A DNA stretch of 64,000 nucleotides from Bradyrhizobium sediminis (GTDB lineage Bacteria > Pseudomonadota > Alphaproteobacteria > Rhizobiales > Xanthobacteraceae), in contig NZ_CP076135.1 in the NCBI RefSeq assembly GCF_018736105.1, forward strand, positions 3,408,001 to 3,472,000, written 5' to 3'. The position numbers and the translations under genes are program-made. The notes under the pieces were generated by a model that worked only from the letters and a program-made list of their open reading frames with translations, was not told where the DNA came from and searched no databases. This document shows positions 7,571 to 16,278 of this stretch, piece by piece; the stretch's first letter is position 1; every line of letters begins with the position of its first letter.

Positions 7571-10500
7571 CTATTCCGCCGCGATCTGCCGAGGCGCCGG
7601 CGGCGGGTTGACGAGGTCCGCGGCTAATTCCGCATAGCGGATTTTCGCCGCCTGCGCCGCCTTCTCCTTGACCGGCCCGTAGCCGCGGATGCGATCCGGC
7701 AGCGACAGTATTTCGATCGCGGTATCGAGCGTCAGCGGCGACAGCAAGCCGAGCACGGTTGAGATGTCTTTCTCGTAACCGGCGATCAGTTCGCGCTCCA
7801 TCCTGCGGTCGGCGCTGTAGCCGAAGATATCGAAAGATGTGCCGCGCAGGGTCCGCATCTTCGCCAGCAGACGGAACACCGGCATCATCCAGGCGCCGAA
7901 CTTGCGCTTGACCGGCCGTCCCAGCGCATCCTTGGCGCCGCCGAGGATCGGCGGCGCGAGGTTGAAGGAAAACTTGAAGTCGCCGTCAAACTGGTCGCGC
8001 AACTGTTTTTCAAAGCGCCCGTCGGTATAGAGCCGCGCCACTTCGTATTCGTCCTTGTAGGCGAGCAGCTTGGCGTAGTTGATCGCGACCGCGCGTGGCA
8101 GCGCCTCGCCGTAGCCGCCGTCGAGCGCGGCGTTGCGCACCTTGGCCACCATCTTGCGATAGCGGTCGGCGAGCCTGCCGTCCTGGTAGCCGGTCAGATG
8201 CGCGCTGCGATGGGCGATGATCTCGTCGAGCGACATCTCCTCCAGCGTCTTCGGCGCCACCGTCTCGTCCTGGCCCTTCATCATCGCCACCAGCCGCGCC
8301 GGATCGGCAGCGGCGAGACGGCCGAGCCGGAAGGCTTCCGTGTTCATCTTAATGGCGACGCCGTTGACCTCGATCGCCTGCTCGATCGCTTTCGCCGAAA
8401 GCGGCAGCAGCCCCTTCTGATAGGCGTAGCCCATCATCATCATGTTGGTGGCGATGGAATCGCCGAGCAGCATCTCGGCGGGTTTCGTGAAGTCGAAGAA
8501 GGAGGAGTCCTTGCGCAGCGCCGTTTCGAGGACGTGATTGACCTTGCGGCTCTGGAAATTGAAATCGCGGTTGAGGATGAAATCCGCGATCGGAATGAGA
8601 TGGGTGTTGATGACGCCATAGGTGCGGCTGGATTCGCACAGCGTCATGGTTTCCTTGGCGGCGGCCACGACCTCGTCGGCGGCGAGCACCAGATCGGCGG
8701 TGCCGGTGACGATGCGCGAACAGGTGACGTCGGCGGTATGTTCCGACAGCCGGACGTGGCTGAGCACCGCCCCGCCCTTCTGCGCGAGGCCGGACATGTC
8801 GAGGATCATGCTGGCCTTGCCCTCGATATGCGCGGCCATGCCGAGCAGCGCGCCGATGGTCAAGACGCCGGTGCCGCCGACGCCGCCGACCGCGACGTTA
8901 TAGGGCCGGTCCAGCGAAGGCCTGGAAGCCGGCTCCGGCAGCTCGCCGATCTGGCCGAGGTCGGCCGGTGCGCGCTTGCGCAGCTTGCCGCCATCGACGG
9001 TGACGAAGGACGGACAGAAGCCCTTCACGCAGGAATAGTCCTTGTTGCAGGTCGACTGGTTGATGGTGCGCTTGCGGCCGAATTCGGTTTCCAGCGGCTC
9101 CACCGAGATGCAGTTCGACTGCACCGAGCAATCACCGCAGCCTTCGCAGACCGCCGGATTGATCATGACGCGGCGCGCCGGATCCTCCAGCGTGCCGCGC
9201 TTGCGGCGGCGGCGCTTTTCGGCCGCGCAGGTCTGCACGAATACGATGGCCGAAGCGCCCTTCACCTCGCGCAGCGTCTTCTGGACGGCGTCGAGCTGGT
9301 CGCGATGCGCGGTCTTGGTACCCGGCGCGATATCGGAGGCCGGATAAGCGTCGGGATTTTCCGACACCAGATAGATTTCGCGGATGCCTTCGGCGTGCAG
9401 CTGGAAGGTGATCTGCTGCGGCGACAGCTCGCCGTCGACATGCTGGCCGCCGGTCATCGCGGTCGCGTCGTTATAGAGGATCTTGTAGGTGATGTTGGCT
9501 CCGGAGGCGACCGCCTGACGGATCGCAAGACTGCCGGAATGGAAATAGGTGCCGTCGCCGAGATTGGCGAACACGTGCTTTTCGTCGGTGAAGGGCGCGA
9601 CGCCCACCCACGGCACGCCTTCGCCGCCCATATGGGTGAAGGTCTCGGTCGATCGGTCCATCCACAGCGCCATGAAGTGACAGCCGATGCCGGCGAAAGC
9701 GCGGCTGCCTTCCGGCACCTTGGTCGAGGTATTGTGCGGACAGCCCGAGCAAAAATACGGCGTGCGTGAAATCGGCGACACCGGCTGCATCTGGGTGGCG
9801 AGCCGCCCGTTGAACCAGTCGGCCTTGGCCCGCAGCATCGCAGCGATTTCGGGATTGAGGTTGAGACGCAGCAGCCGCTCGGTGAGCGAGCCTGCCAGGG
9901 AGGCGACACTGAGTTCCTCGGCGAACGGCAGGAAGCGCTTGTCGTGCTCGTCCATCTTGCCGACGATGCGCGGGCGGACGTCGTCGCGCCAGTTGAACAG
10001 CTCCTGCTTGACCTGATTTTCGACGATCTCGCGGCGCTCTTCGATAATCATGATCTCTTCGAGACCGACCGCGAATTCGCGCACGCCCTCGGGCTCCAGC
10101 GGCCACGGCATGCCGATCTTGTAGAGCCGCAAGCCGATCTTGGCGGCGACTTCCGGAGTGACGCCGAGCTCGCGCAGCGCCTGCCGGATATCCTCGTAGC
10201 TCTTGCCGGAAGCCATGATGCCGAAGCGCGCATTCGGCGAATCCATGGTGATGCGGTTGACCTTGTTGGCGCGGGCAAAGGCGATCGCGGCGAAACCCTT
10301 GTAGTCCTGCAGGCGGCGGTCCTGGTCGTAGCGGTCGTCGGGCCAGCGCAGGTTGAGCCCGCCCGGCGGCATCTCGAAATCGGTCGGGATAATGAAAGGC
10401 TTCATCTCGTCGGCGAGATCGATCTCCGCGGTGGTCTCCACGGTCTCGGTAATCACCTTCATGCCGACCCAGCAGCCCGAGTAGCGCGACATCGCGATAC

Positions 10501-11062
10501 CCAAGAGGCCCATCTCGATCATTTCGTGGATGCTGGAGGGATAGAGATAGGGCATCAGCGCCGAGATGAAGGCGTGGTCCGATTGATGCGGCACGGTGGA
10601 GGATTTGGCGCCGTGGTCGTCGCCGGCCAGACACAGCACGCCACCGTTCTTGGCCGAGCCCGCGGCATTGCCATGGCGGAATACGTCGCCGCAGCGGTCG
10701 ACGCCGGGGCCCTTGCCGTACCAGATGCCGACCACGCCGTCGTGGCGGGCGCCCTTCGACAGATTGAGCTGCTGCGAACCCCAGATCGCTGTGGCCGCGA
10801 GATCCTCGTTCACGCCGGGCTGGAATTTGACGTTGTACTGCTCGAGATGTTTGCGGGCGGCGAACAGTTGCTGGTCGTAGCCGCCGAGCGGCGAACCCCG
10901 GTATCCCGAGACGAAGCCCGCGGTATTGAGACCGGCGGCGCGGTCGCGGCGGATCTGCGCCATCGGCAGGCGGACCAGCGCCTGGATGCCGGTCAGAAAG
11001 ACGTGGCCGGAGCCTTGGGTGTATTTCTGGTCGAGACTGATCGGACCTTGGTTGATTCCCAT
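7571..11062 (-). CDS. indolepyruvate:ferredoxin oxidoreductase-family fused protein
   Basis: A 1163-residue single-chain 2-oxoacid:acceptor oxidoreductase. The order is an IorA-like pyrimidine-binding domain (1-400), F-C-S-G-C-P-H-N near 435, and a thiamine-diphosphate site G-D-G-T-Y-F-H-S-G near 500. Next come N-D-A-T-A-M-T-G-G, two cysteine-rich [4Fe-4S]-type motifs near 635-680, a gamma (IorB-like) domain from V-G-G-V-G-G-T-G near 720, and a C-terminal helical extension of about 250 residues. It would decarboxylate an aryl- or branched-chain 2-oxoacid to the acyl-CoA and reduce ferredoxin. It lies upstream of the thiolase genes and could feed them acyl-CoA; that link is inferred. Confidence 0.92.
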   Translation of the reverse strand: MGINQGPISLDQKYTQGSGHVFLTGIQALVRLPMAQIRRDRAAGLNTAGFVSGYRGSPLGGYDQQLFAARKHLEQYNVKFQPGVNEDLAATAIWGSQQLNLSKGARHDGVVGIWYGKGPGVDRCGDVFRHGNAAGSAKNGGVLCLAGDDHGAKSSTVPHQSDHAFISALMPYLYPSSIHEMIEMGLLGIAMSRYSGCWVGMKVITETVETTAEIDLADEMKPFIIPTDFEMPPGGLNLRWPDDRYDQDRRLQDYKGFAAIAFARANKVNRITMDSPNARFGIMASGKSYEDIRQALRELGVTPEVAAKIGLRLYKIGMPWPLEPEGVREFAVGLEEIMIIEERREIVENQVKQELFNWRDDVRPRIVGKMDEHDKRFLPFAEELSVASLAGSLTERLLRLNLNPEIAAMLRAKADWFNGRLATQMQPVSPISRTPYFCSGCPHNTSTKVPEGSRAFAGIGCHFMALWMDRSTETFTHMGGEGVPWVGVAPFTDEKHVFANLGDGTYFHSGSLAIRQAVASGANITYKILYNDATAMTGGQHVDGELSPQQITFQLHAEGIREIYLVSENPDAYPASDIAPGTKTAHRDQLDAVQKTLREVKGASAIVFVQTCAAEKRRRRKRGTLEDPARRVMINPAVCEGCGDCSVQSNCISVEPLETEFGRKRTINQSTCNKDYSCVKGFCPSFVTVDGGKLRKRAPADLGQIGELPEPASRPSLDRPYNVAVGGVGGTGVLTIGALLGMAAHIEGKASMILDMSGLAQKGGAVLSHVRLSEHTADVTCSRIVTGTADLVLAADEVVAAAKETMTLCESSRTYGVINTHLIPIADFILNRDFNFQSRKVNHVLETALRKDSSFFDFTKPAEMLLGDSIATNMMMMGYAYQKGLLPLSAKAIEQAIEVNGVAIKMNTEAFRLGRLAAADPARLVAMMKGQDETVAPKTLEEMSLDEIIAHRSAHLTGYQDGRLADRYRKMVAKVRNAALDGGYGEALPRAVAINYAKLLAYKDEYEVARLYTDGRFEKQLRDQFDGDFKFSFNLAPPILGGAKDALGRPVKRKFGAWMMPVFRLLAKMRTLRGTSFDIFGYSADRRMERELIAGYEKDISTVLGLLSPLTLDTAIEILSLPDRIRGYGPVKEKAAQAAKIRYAELAADLVNPPPAPRQIAAE

Positions 11063-11327
11063 TCCACCCTCTTTGAGCCGCCTCGCTCAAGCGATTAGCC
11101 CGATTTTAGCCAGGTATTCTCTCAGCTTGCCGGCAGTCTATGTCGGTTTTTGCGGACCGCGCATCACAATTCTCGACAATGGAGCCCCGCATCCGCAAAT
11201 CGCAATTTCGTGCCGGAAATGGCCGCAGGTTTTTTCGCATTGTGTCACGGCACGGGCTGCCGGCGAAACGACGTGACGCGCTCGCCGTGTCGTTTTGCGC
11301 TATAAGGCCTCAGGGAGAGACAGATTG

Positions 11328-12551
11328 GTGCAGGGACGACATCGCGCAAGCCGGGCGATTCTCGCCGGCGTCTTTTTGTGCACCGCATCAGCCGTTGCCC
11401 ATGCCCAGCCAGCCCCCTCGGCCGAGACGATCGCACGCGGCAAGGCTCTGACCGACGCCGCCGATTGCGCCAGCTGCCATACCGCCGACCCCTCAAAACC
11501 GTTCGCCGGGGGCAAACGCATCGACACCCCGTTCGGCGCCATCCATTCGCCGAACCTGACCCCGGATCGCGAGACCGGGCTCGGCGCCTGGAGCGACGAC
11601 GACTTCACCCGCGCCCTGCGCTACGGCATGGCGCCCGACGGCTCGCGCTATTACCCGGCCTTCCCTTATCCGAACTTCACCAAGATGATCCGCGACGACG
11701 TGCTGGCGATCCGCGCCTATCTCGCGACGCTGCCGCCGGTTCGCAACCGTCCGCCGCCGCCGCAACTGCGCTGGCCGCTGAACTACCGCGTGCTGATGCG
11801 GGGCTGGAATTTTCTGTTCTTCCGGCCGGGCATCTTCCAGCCGGACCAGCAGAAAAGCGCGGAATGGAATCGCGGCGGCTATCTGGTCACGGGAGCGGCG
11901 CATTGCGGCGCCTGCCATACGCCGAAGAACATCCTGGGCGCCGACAAACGCGGCCAAGCCTATGGCGGTGGATTGGTCGATGGCTGGTTCGCGCCGCGCC
12001 TCGACGGCTCTGACCGTAGCGGGCTGAAATCCTGGAGCATCGAGGACATCGCCGAATATCTGCAGAGCGGCCGCAACGGCAGGAGCCACGCCGCCGGGCT
12101 GATGGCGGAAGTGGTGGTCAATTCGACCTCCAGGATGAGCGACGCCGATATCCGAGCCATCGCGGTGTATCTGAAGGACCTGCCGGCCGGCGCGCCGGAG
12201 CCCGCGGTGACGCCGCCACCGCAGCCAGAAATGATCGCGGGCAAGGCGATCTACGCCCGCGCCTGCATCGCCTGCCACGAGGCCGACGGCTCGGGCGCGC
12301 CTCGGATCTATCCACCGCTGCCCGGCAACGCCAACCTGCAGGCGGCCGATCCCTCGAGCACGCTCCGCATCATCCTCGACGGCGCGCAGACGGTGACGAC
12401 GCCGCGCGCGCCCAACACCGGATCGATGCCGGCCTACGCCAGGCAGTTGTCCGATCGAGAGGTCGCCGATGTCACGAACTACATCCGCAATTCCTGGGGC
12501 AACGCCGCGCCGCTGGTGACGCCGGCGCAGGTCAGGAAAGCGCGCCGATAG
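11328..12551 (+). CDS. tri-haem cytochrome c (alcohol/gluconate dehydrogenase-type subunit)
   Basis: A 407-residue exported protein with three CxxCH haem sites at about residues 47-51 (C-A-S-C-H), 193-197 (C-G-A-C-H) and 313-317 (C-I-A-C-H). This is the layout of the membrane cytochrome subunit of alcohol and gluconate dehydrogenases. A GTG start at 11328 is preferred because AGGGAGAG lies just upstream and it gives a compact signal peptide ending A-H-A; the TTG at 11295 would lengthen it. No dehydrogenase gene adjoins it, so the electron donor must be encoded elsewhere. It is divergent from the oxidoreductase gene. Confidence 0.88.
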   Translation: MQGRHRASRAILAGVFLCTASAVAHAQPAPSAETIARGKALTDAADCASCHTADPSKPFAGGKRIDTPFGAIHSPNLTPDRETGLGAWSDDDFTRALRYGMAPDGSRYYPAFPYPNFTKMIRDDVLAIRAYLATLPPVRNRPPPPQLRWPLNYRVLMRGWNFLFFRPGIFQPDQQKSAEWNRGGYLVTGAAHCGACHTPKNILGADKRGQAYGGGLVDGWFAPRLDGSDRSGLKSWSIEDIAEYLQSGRNGRSHAAGLMAEVVVNSTSRMSDADIRAIAVYLKDLPAGAPEPAVTPPPQPEMIAGKAIYARACIACHEADGSGAPRIYPPLPGNANLQAADPSSTLRIILDGAQTVTTPRAPNTGSMPAYARQLSDREVADVTNYIRNSWGNAAPLVTPAQVRKARR

Positions 12552-12570
12552 GACTTCACCTCCCGCGCGT

Positions 12571-13218
12571 CTACCGGCGTTCCTCGTCAAAGACGAATTT
12601 CGGCATTTCCCATTTGTAACGGATCGCCAGCAGGCGAAACGACAGGCCGAGCACGAAGGTCAGGGCCGTCCAGAGTTCGTCATTCAGCTTCAGCCCGAAA
12701 CCCGTCGCGTAGAACAGCCCGGTGACGATGGAGACGCTGGCGTAGAGCTCGGCGCGAAACAACAGCGGCACGTCGTTACAGAGGATGTCGCGCAGCACGC
12801 CGCCGGCGCAGCCGGTGATCATCCCCGCCACCACAACGATCACGAGTGGCAACGATGGGTCGATCTGCCAGGCAACGTCGCAGCCGGCCATGGTGAACAC
12901 CACAAGGCCGATCGCATCGAGCACCAGAAACGCCGTGTTCAGCCGGTGCACCACGCGCGCGATCAGGATGGTGGCGAGCGCAGCGCCCGCCGTCAGCAGC
13001 AGGTAGGACGGGTGTTGCACCCAGACCAGCGGGTAATGCCCGAGCAGCACATCGCGGATGGTGCCGCCGCCGAGCGCGGTGATGCAGCCGAGCATGCAGA
13101 CCCCGGCCCAGTCCATGCTGCGCTTTCCGGCAGCCAACGCCGCGGTCATCGCCTGCGCCGTGAGCGCCACCAGCGAGAGCCCGTACAACACGACATCGCT
13201 GGCAGGCAGGCTCCACAT
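12571..13218 (-). CDS. TRIC-type cation channel/UPF0126 (YadS-like) membrane protein
   Basis: A 215-residue membrane protein with two repeated halves, each carrying the hallmark glycine-arginine motif: G-G-G-T-I-R-D near residue 52 and G-G-V-L-R-D near 140. About seven hydrophobic helices are evident, matching the prokaryotic TRIC fold, so passive cation conductance is the family expectation. The start at 13218 begins M-W-S-L-P-A-S just before the first helix; the much longer upstream open frame overlaps the divergent gene and is not credible. It converges on the cytochrome gene with a 19-nt gap. Confidence 0.87.
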   Translation of the reverse strand: MWSLPASDVVLYGLSLVALTAQAMTAALAAGKRSMDWAGVCMLGCITALGGGTIRDVLLGHYPLVWVQHPSYLLLTAGAALATILIARVVHRLNTAFLVLDAIGLVVFTMAGCDVAWQIDPSLPLVIVVVAGMITGCAGGVLRDILCNDVPLLFRAELYASVSIVTGLFYATGFGLKLNDELWTALTFVLGLSFRLLAIRYKWEMPKFVFDEERR

Positions 13219-13347
13219 CGCAACCCCATGGAAAAGATTCGTGGAACTTACGTGGCGGGTTCCATTCTGAACAGGCTGAAAGTTACCCGGTTCCGGGAAC
13301 CTCCGCGGACTCCGGCGATTGTCGTGCCGCAATGGAGGAACCAACTC

Positions 13348-13734
13348 ATGGCCACCCAATCCAATCCGAACGATCCCTATCGCGCCAACCTGAGCGACGA
13401 CGAATTCAGCCGCCAGGCCCGTCTCAACAATCAGCTGCGGGCCGATCCGGAACTCGCCGAGAGCGCCGTCAGCGGCGGCAAGATAGCGATGTTCGCCATC
13501 GCCATCGCGGTGGTGCTGGGCGCGGTCTTCTACGGCCTCAATAGCTCGTCGGTCGAGCAGGCCGGAACCTCGCCGTCGTCGGCGACGGCGCAGAACACCC
13601 AGTCGTCGCCTCCCGCGGCCCCTCCGGGGATGCGTGACGTGACCCCGAGGGCCAACAGCCAGCCGGGAACGACCACCGGCGCCGCTCCGTCGCGCCCGCA
13701 GAGCCCGCCGGCTTCGAACCCGGCCGGCAAGTAA
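13348..13734 (+). CDS. small single-span membrane protein with Pro/Ser-rich tail
   Basis: A 128-residue protein of unknown function. A polar N-terminus (1-46) precedes one transmembrane helix (about 47-66), followed by a low-complexity Ser/Thr/Pro/Ala-rich tail that is probably periplasmic. The start at 13348 is fixed by a GGAGG sequence 8 nt upstream. It is divergent from the TRIC gene and is followed directly by a dispersed repeat that may end its transcript. I do not recognise a domain. Confidence 0.72.
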   Translation: MATQSNPNDPYRANLSDDEFSRQARLNNQLRADPELAESAVSGGKIAMFAIAIAVVLGAVFYGLNSSSVEQAGTSPSSATAQNTQSSPPAAPPGMRDVTPRANSQPGTTTGAAPSRPQSPPASNPAGK

Positions 13735-13762
13735 CGGCTGAAGATTCCGCATGTCTTTGTTG

Positions 13763-13836
13763 GAGCATGATCTCCGGGCAAACGCTTCGCGTTTGTCCCG
13801 AGGGAAAACCGGTTCCCACTTTTCCGGATCATGCTC
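13763..13836. repeat. dispersed GAGCATGATC inverted repeat
   Basis: A 74-nt element with terminal arms GAGCATGATC and GATCATGCTC and an internal CGCTTCGCG stem. I recall this repeat from many Bradyrhizobium intergenic regions. It lies between two convergent genes. Confidence 0.8.
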
Positions 13837-13887
13837 TAGCTGACAAACTGCGTGGCGGGCACCGAATTGCCCGCCGCATTTTTCGTG

Positions 13888-14703
13888 TCAGCGGAACATC
13901 TTGTTCAATTCGCCGCCGGAATAACCATTGGCGAGTTCGGTGAAGGTGCCCTTCCCGGCCATCTCGCTCGCTGCGCGCATGAAGCCGCCCCACGCCGCCC
14001 GCGCCAGCGAACCGCCGACGCTGATGCGGCGGACGCCGAGATCGGCGGCTTCGCTGAGGCTGAGGCCGGAGGCGCCGATCAGGAGATTGACCGGTTTCGG
14101 ATGCACCGCCTTCACCACGGCCGAAATCTGCTCCCTGGTCTTGATGCCGGGCGCATAGAGGCAATCGGCGCCCGCTTCCGAATAGGCTTTCAAGCGGTCG
14201 ATCACGAGGTCGAGGTCCGGCTGCCCCCACAGGAACGCCTCGCAGCGGCCGGTCAGCAGCACGCCGCTGTTGTCGGCATCGATCGCGGCCCGCGCCGCCC
14301 TGATGCGCTCGATCGCGACCGCACGCTCGTAAAGCGGCTTGGCGGCATCGCCGGTGGAATCCTCGATCGAGAGCCCGGCCACGCCGGTCTTCACCCCGCG
14401 CGCGACATTGGCGCCGACCTGCGCCGGCTCATGCGCGAAGCCGCCCTCGAAATCGGCGTTGACCGGCAGATCGACGGCCGCGCACATCGCGGCAAGATGC
14501 GTGCAGACATCGTCGAGGGTGACCCGGTTGTCGGCCTTGCCGATGGTCCAGGCAAAGCCCGCACTGGTTGAAGCCAGCGCCTTGAAGCCGAGATGCTGCA
14601 GCGCCTTGGCGCTGCCGACGTCGAACGGATTGGGAATGATGAAGCATCCGCTCTCGTGCAGTTTGCGGAATGTCGCGCGCTTGTCGGCGGTCGTCACCGG
14701 CAT
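13888..14703 (-). CDS. isocitrate lyase/PEP mutase-family protein
   Basis: A 271-residue alpha/beta-barrel protein of the PEP mutase/isocitrate lyase superfamily. It shows N-P-F-D-V-G-S-A-K near residue 25, the metal-site segment V-N-A-D-F-E-G-G-F near 81, and S-I-E-D-S-T near 115. The K-K-C-G-H loop of true isocitrate lyases is absent. It is also shorter than prpB-type enzymes, so a 2-oxoacid decarboxylase, C-C lyase or phosphonate-related role is possible. The precise reaction cannot be assigned. It lies 65 nt downstream of the NIPSNAP gene on the same strand. Confidence 0.84.
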   Translation of the reverse strand: MPVTTADKRATFRKLHESGCFIIPNPFDVGSAKALQHLGFKALASTSAGFAWTIGKADNRVTLDDVCTHLAAMCAAVDLPVNADFEGGFAHEPAQVGANVARGVKTGVAGLSIEDSTGDAAKPLYERAVAIERIRAARAAIDADNSGVLLTGRCEAFLWGQPDLDLVIDRLKAYSEAGADCLYAPGIKTREQISAVVKAVHPKPVNLLIGASGLSLSEAADLGVRRISVGGSLARAAWGGFMRAASEMAGKGTFTELANGYSGGELNKMFR

Positions 14704-14768
14704 GATCTCTCCCCTTCGATTTTCTGTCGGCCGAACATAGCGACGCCCGGCCGCCCGCGCCAGTCGCC

Positions 14769-15077
14769 TCAGGCGACGACCTTGCGCAGGAATGTCCGCT
14801 CCTCCGCGAGGATGAACCGGTTCTGCTCGGCGAAGTCGAAATTGGCCGCGCCCTCCGCGTCAGCGCGCAGCCGAGCGCGATAGCTCTCATAAGCGGCAAG
14901 GCTCTCAAATGAAATCAGCGCGAACGCGATGTTGTTGGTGCCTTCATGCGGCATCCAGTAGCCCAGGAGGTCGCCGCCGCACTTTGGAATGATGGTGAGC
15001 CAGTTCTTCGAATATTGCTCGAACGTCGCCCGCTTGAACGGATCGAGCTGGTAACGGATGAAGACGGTGACGGCCAT
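14769..15077 (-). CDS. NIPSNAP-family protein
   Basis: A 102-residue dimeric alpha/beta-barrel protein resembling NIPSNAP domains: Y-Q-L-D-P-F-K-R at the N-terminus, a central [11 protein letters not shown] segment, and an aromatic helix near the end. The family function is not firmly known. The ATG at 15077 is preferred over the TTG four codons upstream because GGAG lies about 8 nt before it. It is divergent from the ArsR-type regulator, a position that makes it and the PEP-mutase-like gene natural candidates for control by that regulator. Confidence 0.78.
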   Translation of the reverse strand: MAVTVFIRYQLDPFKRATFEQYSKNWLTIIPKCGGDLLGYWMPHEGTNNIAFALISFESLAAYESYRARLRADAEGAANFDFAEQNRFILAEERTFLRKVVA

Positions 15078-15099
15078 TTTGAACTCCAATATTGGCAGC

Positions 15100-15183
15100 C
15101 GTCATTGCGAGCGAAACCGAAGCAATCCATCCAACCACGAAGAAAGCGTGGATTGCTTCGTCGCTCCGCTCCTCGCAATGACG
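15100..15183. repeat. dispersed CGTCATTGCGAG inverted repeat
   Basis: An 84-nt element with arms CGTCATTGCGAGCG and CGCTCCTCGCAATGACG and internal arms GAAGCAATCCA and TGGATTGCTTC. This palindrome family is known to me from Bradyrhizobium genomes. It fills the divergent gap between the NIPSNAP and ArsR genes, so any operator must sit in the short flanks. Confidence 0.82.
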
Positions 15184-15247
15184 AGCTGGGGCACTGAGTC
15201 CACCATATCCCCTTGATCGACGTCGATGCTTCGTCTAACATCGAACT

Positions 15248-15946
15248 ATGAAAGCAGGTCCCGACATCGCCATGATCGCCGCACTGGTCGGCGATCCCGC
15301 GCGTTCCAACATGCTGACGGCGCTGATGACCGGCCGCGCGCTGACCGCGAGCGAGCTGGCGCATCAGGCCGGCATCACGCCGCAGACCGCGAGCTCGCAT
15401 TTGTCGAAGCTCGAGGCCGGTGGCCTGATCGAGCAGGAGAAACAGGGCCGCCACCGCTATTACCGCCTCAGCGATCCCGACGTCGCTGGCGTGCTCGAGG
15501 GCCTCGCCGGCCTTGCCGCGCGCGCCGGCCACATGCGGGTGCGCACCGGGCCGAAGGATCCGGCGCTGCGCCGGGCGCGGATCTGCTACGACCATCTCGC
15601 CGGCGATCTCGGCGTGCAGATGCTCGACAGCATGAAGCAGCAACGGCTGCTGCGGCAGAGCAAGCAGGCGATCGAACTCACCGCCGAGGGCTCGCGCTTC
15701 ATGGCGAAGGCGCTGCAGATCGAGGCGCGTGCGCTGGCGCATCCGCGCAGGCCGCTGTGCAAGGCCTGCCTGGACTGGAGCGAGCGCCGCCATCATCTTG
15801 CGGGAACCCTGGGCGCGGCCATCATGGCGCGGTTCACCGAATTGAAGTGGGCCGCGCGCGACGCCACCCCCGGCAGCCGCGTCGTCAATTTCACCCGCAC
15901 CGGCGAGAAACGTTTCGCCGAGCTGTTCGGCGAGACCGGCGGCTGA
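15248..15946 (+). CDS. ArsR-family winged-helix transcriptional regulator
   Basis: A 232-residue regulator. The N-terminal 80 residues form an ArsR-type winged helix: L-V-G-D-P-A-R at 14-20, recognition helix T-A-S-S-H-L-S-K-L near 47-55, and wing G-R-H-R-Y-Y-R-L near 67-74. The C-terminal domain is long for the family and contains C-K-A-C-L-D-W-S-E-R-R-H, with closely spaced Cys and His residues that could bind metal or sense redox state. It is divergent from the NIPSNAP gene and may repress it. Confidence 0.85.
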   Translation: MKAGPDIAMIAALVGDPARSNMLTALMTGRALTASELAHQAGITPQTASSHLSKLEAGGLIEQEKQGRHRYYRLSDPDVAGVLEGLAGLAARAGHMRVRTGPKDPALRRARICYDHLAGDLGVQMLDSMKQQRLLRQSKQAIELTAEGSRFMAKALQIEARALAHPRRPLCKACLDWSERRHHLAGTLGAAIMARFTELKWAARDATPGSRVVNFTRTGEKRFAELFGETGG

Positions 15947-16018
15947 CTGTTGCGTTGTCCGTCATGGCCAGGCTGGAGCTAATTCCACTTGCATGGAATC
16001 GTGACATCTATCCCATGG

Positions 16019-16065
16019 CCTCGTGGTTCGAGACGCGCGGCGTTGCCGCGCTCCTCACCAAGAGG
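16019..16065. repeat. palindromic repeat, GTGG/CCAC subtype, degenerate and inverted
   Basis: Arms CCTCGTGGTTCGAGACGCG and CGCTCCTCACCAAGAGG. It is a decayed copy of the CATGG/CCATG subtype seen at 2902 and 5829, and is followed 10 nt later by the opposite subtype in inverted orientation. Confidence 0.75.
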
Positions 16066-16074
16066 GTCTCAGAC

Positions 16075-16117
16075 CTCATCCTGAGGAGCGCGCACTTGCG
16101 CGCATCTCGAAGGATGA
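16075..16117. repeat. palindromic repeat, CATCC/GGATG subtype
   Basis: Arms CTCATCCTGAGGAGCG and ATCTCGAAGGATGA with inner stem GCGCGC around ACTT. It forms the third inverted pair of this family in the window, with the copy at 16019-16065. Confidence 0.82.
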
Positions 16118-16278
16118 AGCCACCGATCTGAAAAATGCTCTAGCGCGCCCGCATTCATTCCGCGTTCAGGTCGCCTCACTAAGCTCGCAGAAATGTTTCG
16201 ATCTGTTGTAGTTCGTCGACATATCGAATCGCCGGGATTGCGGCGCCGCGCGGCGCGGCCCGAAATGAGGGAGAAACC

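Larger units (their letters stand above)
15947..16278. other. intergenic region with repeat pair, no gene seen
   Basis: This 332-nt gap holds the palindromic pair at 16019-16117 and then about 160 nt leading into the small cysteine/arginine protein. The short open frames here are built from the repeats and show no protein-like composition. A ribosome-binding sequence GAGGGAGAA sits just before the next start codon. I see no RNA gene. Confidence 0.6.

Noticed and set aside
8198..9769. A 523-codon plus-strand frame.
   Set aside because: Antisense to the oxidoreductase gene, whose cofactor motifs are unambiguous.
15226..16131. A 301-codon frame overlapping the ArsR gene.
   Set aside because: It is the +1 shadow of the regulator and lacks the winged-helix motifs that are clear in the accepted frame.
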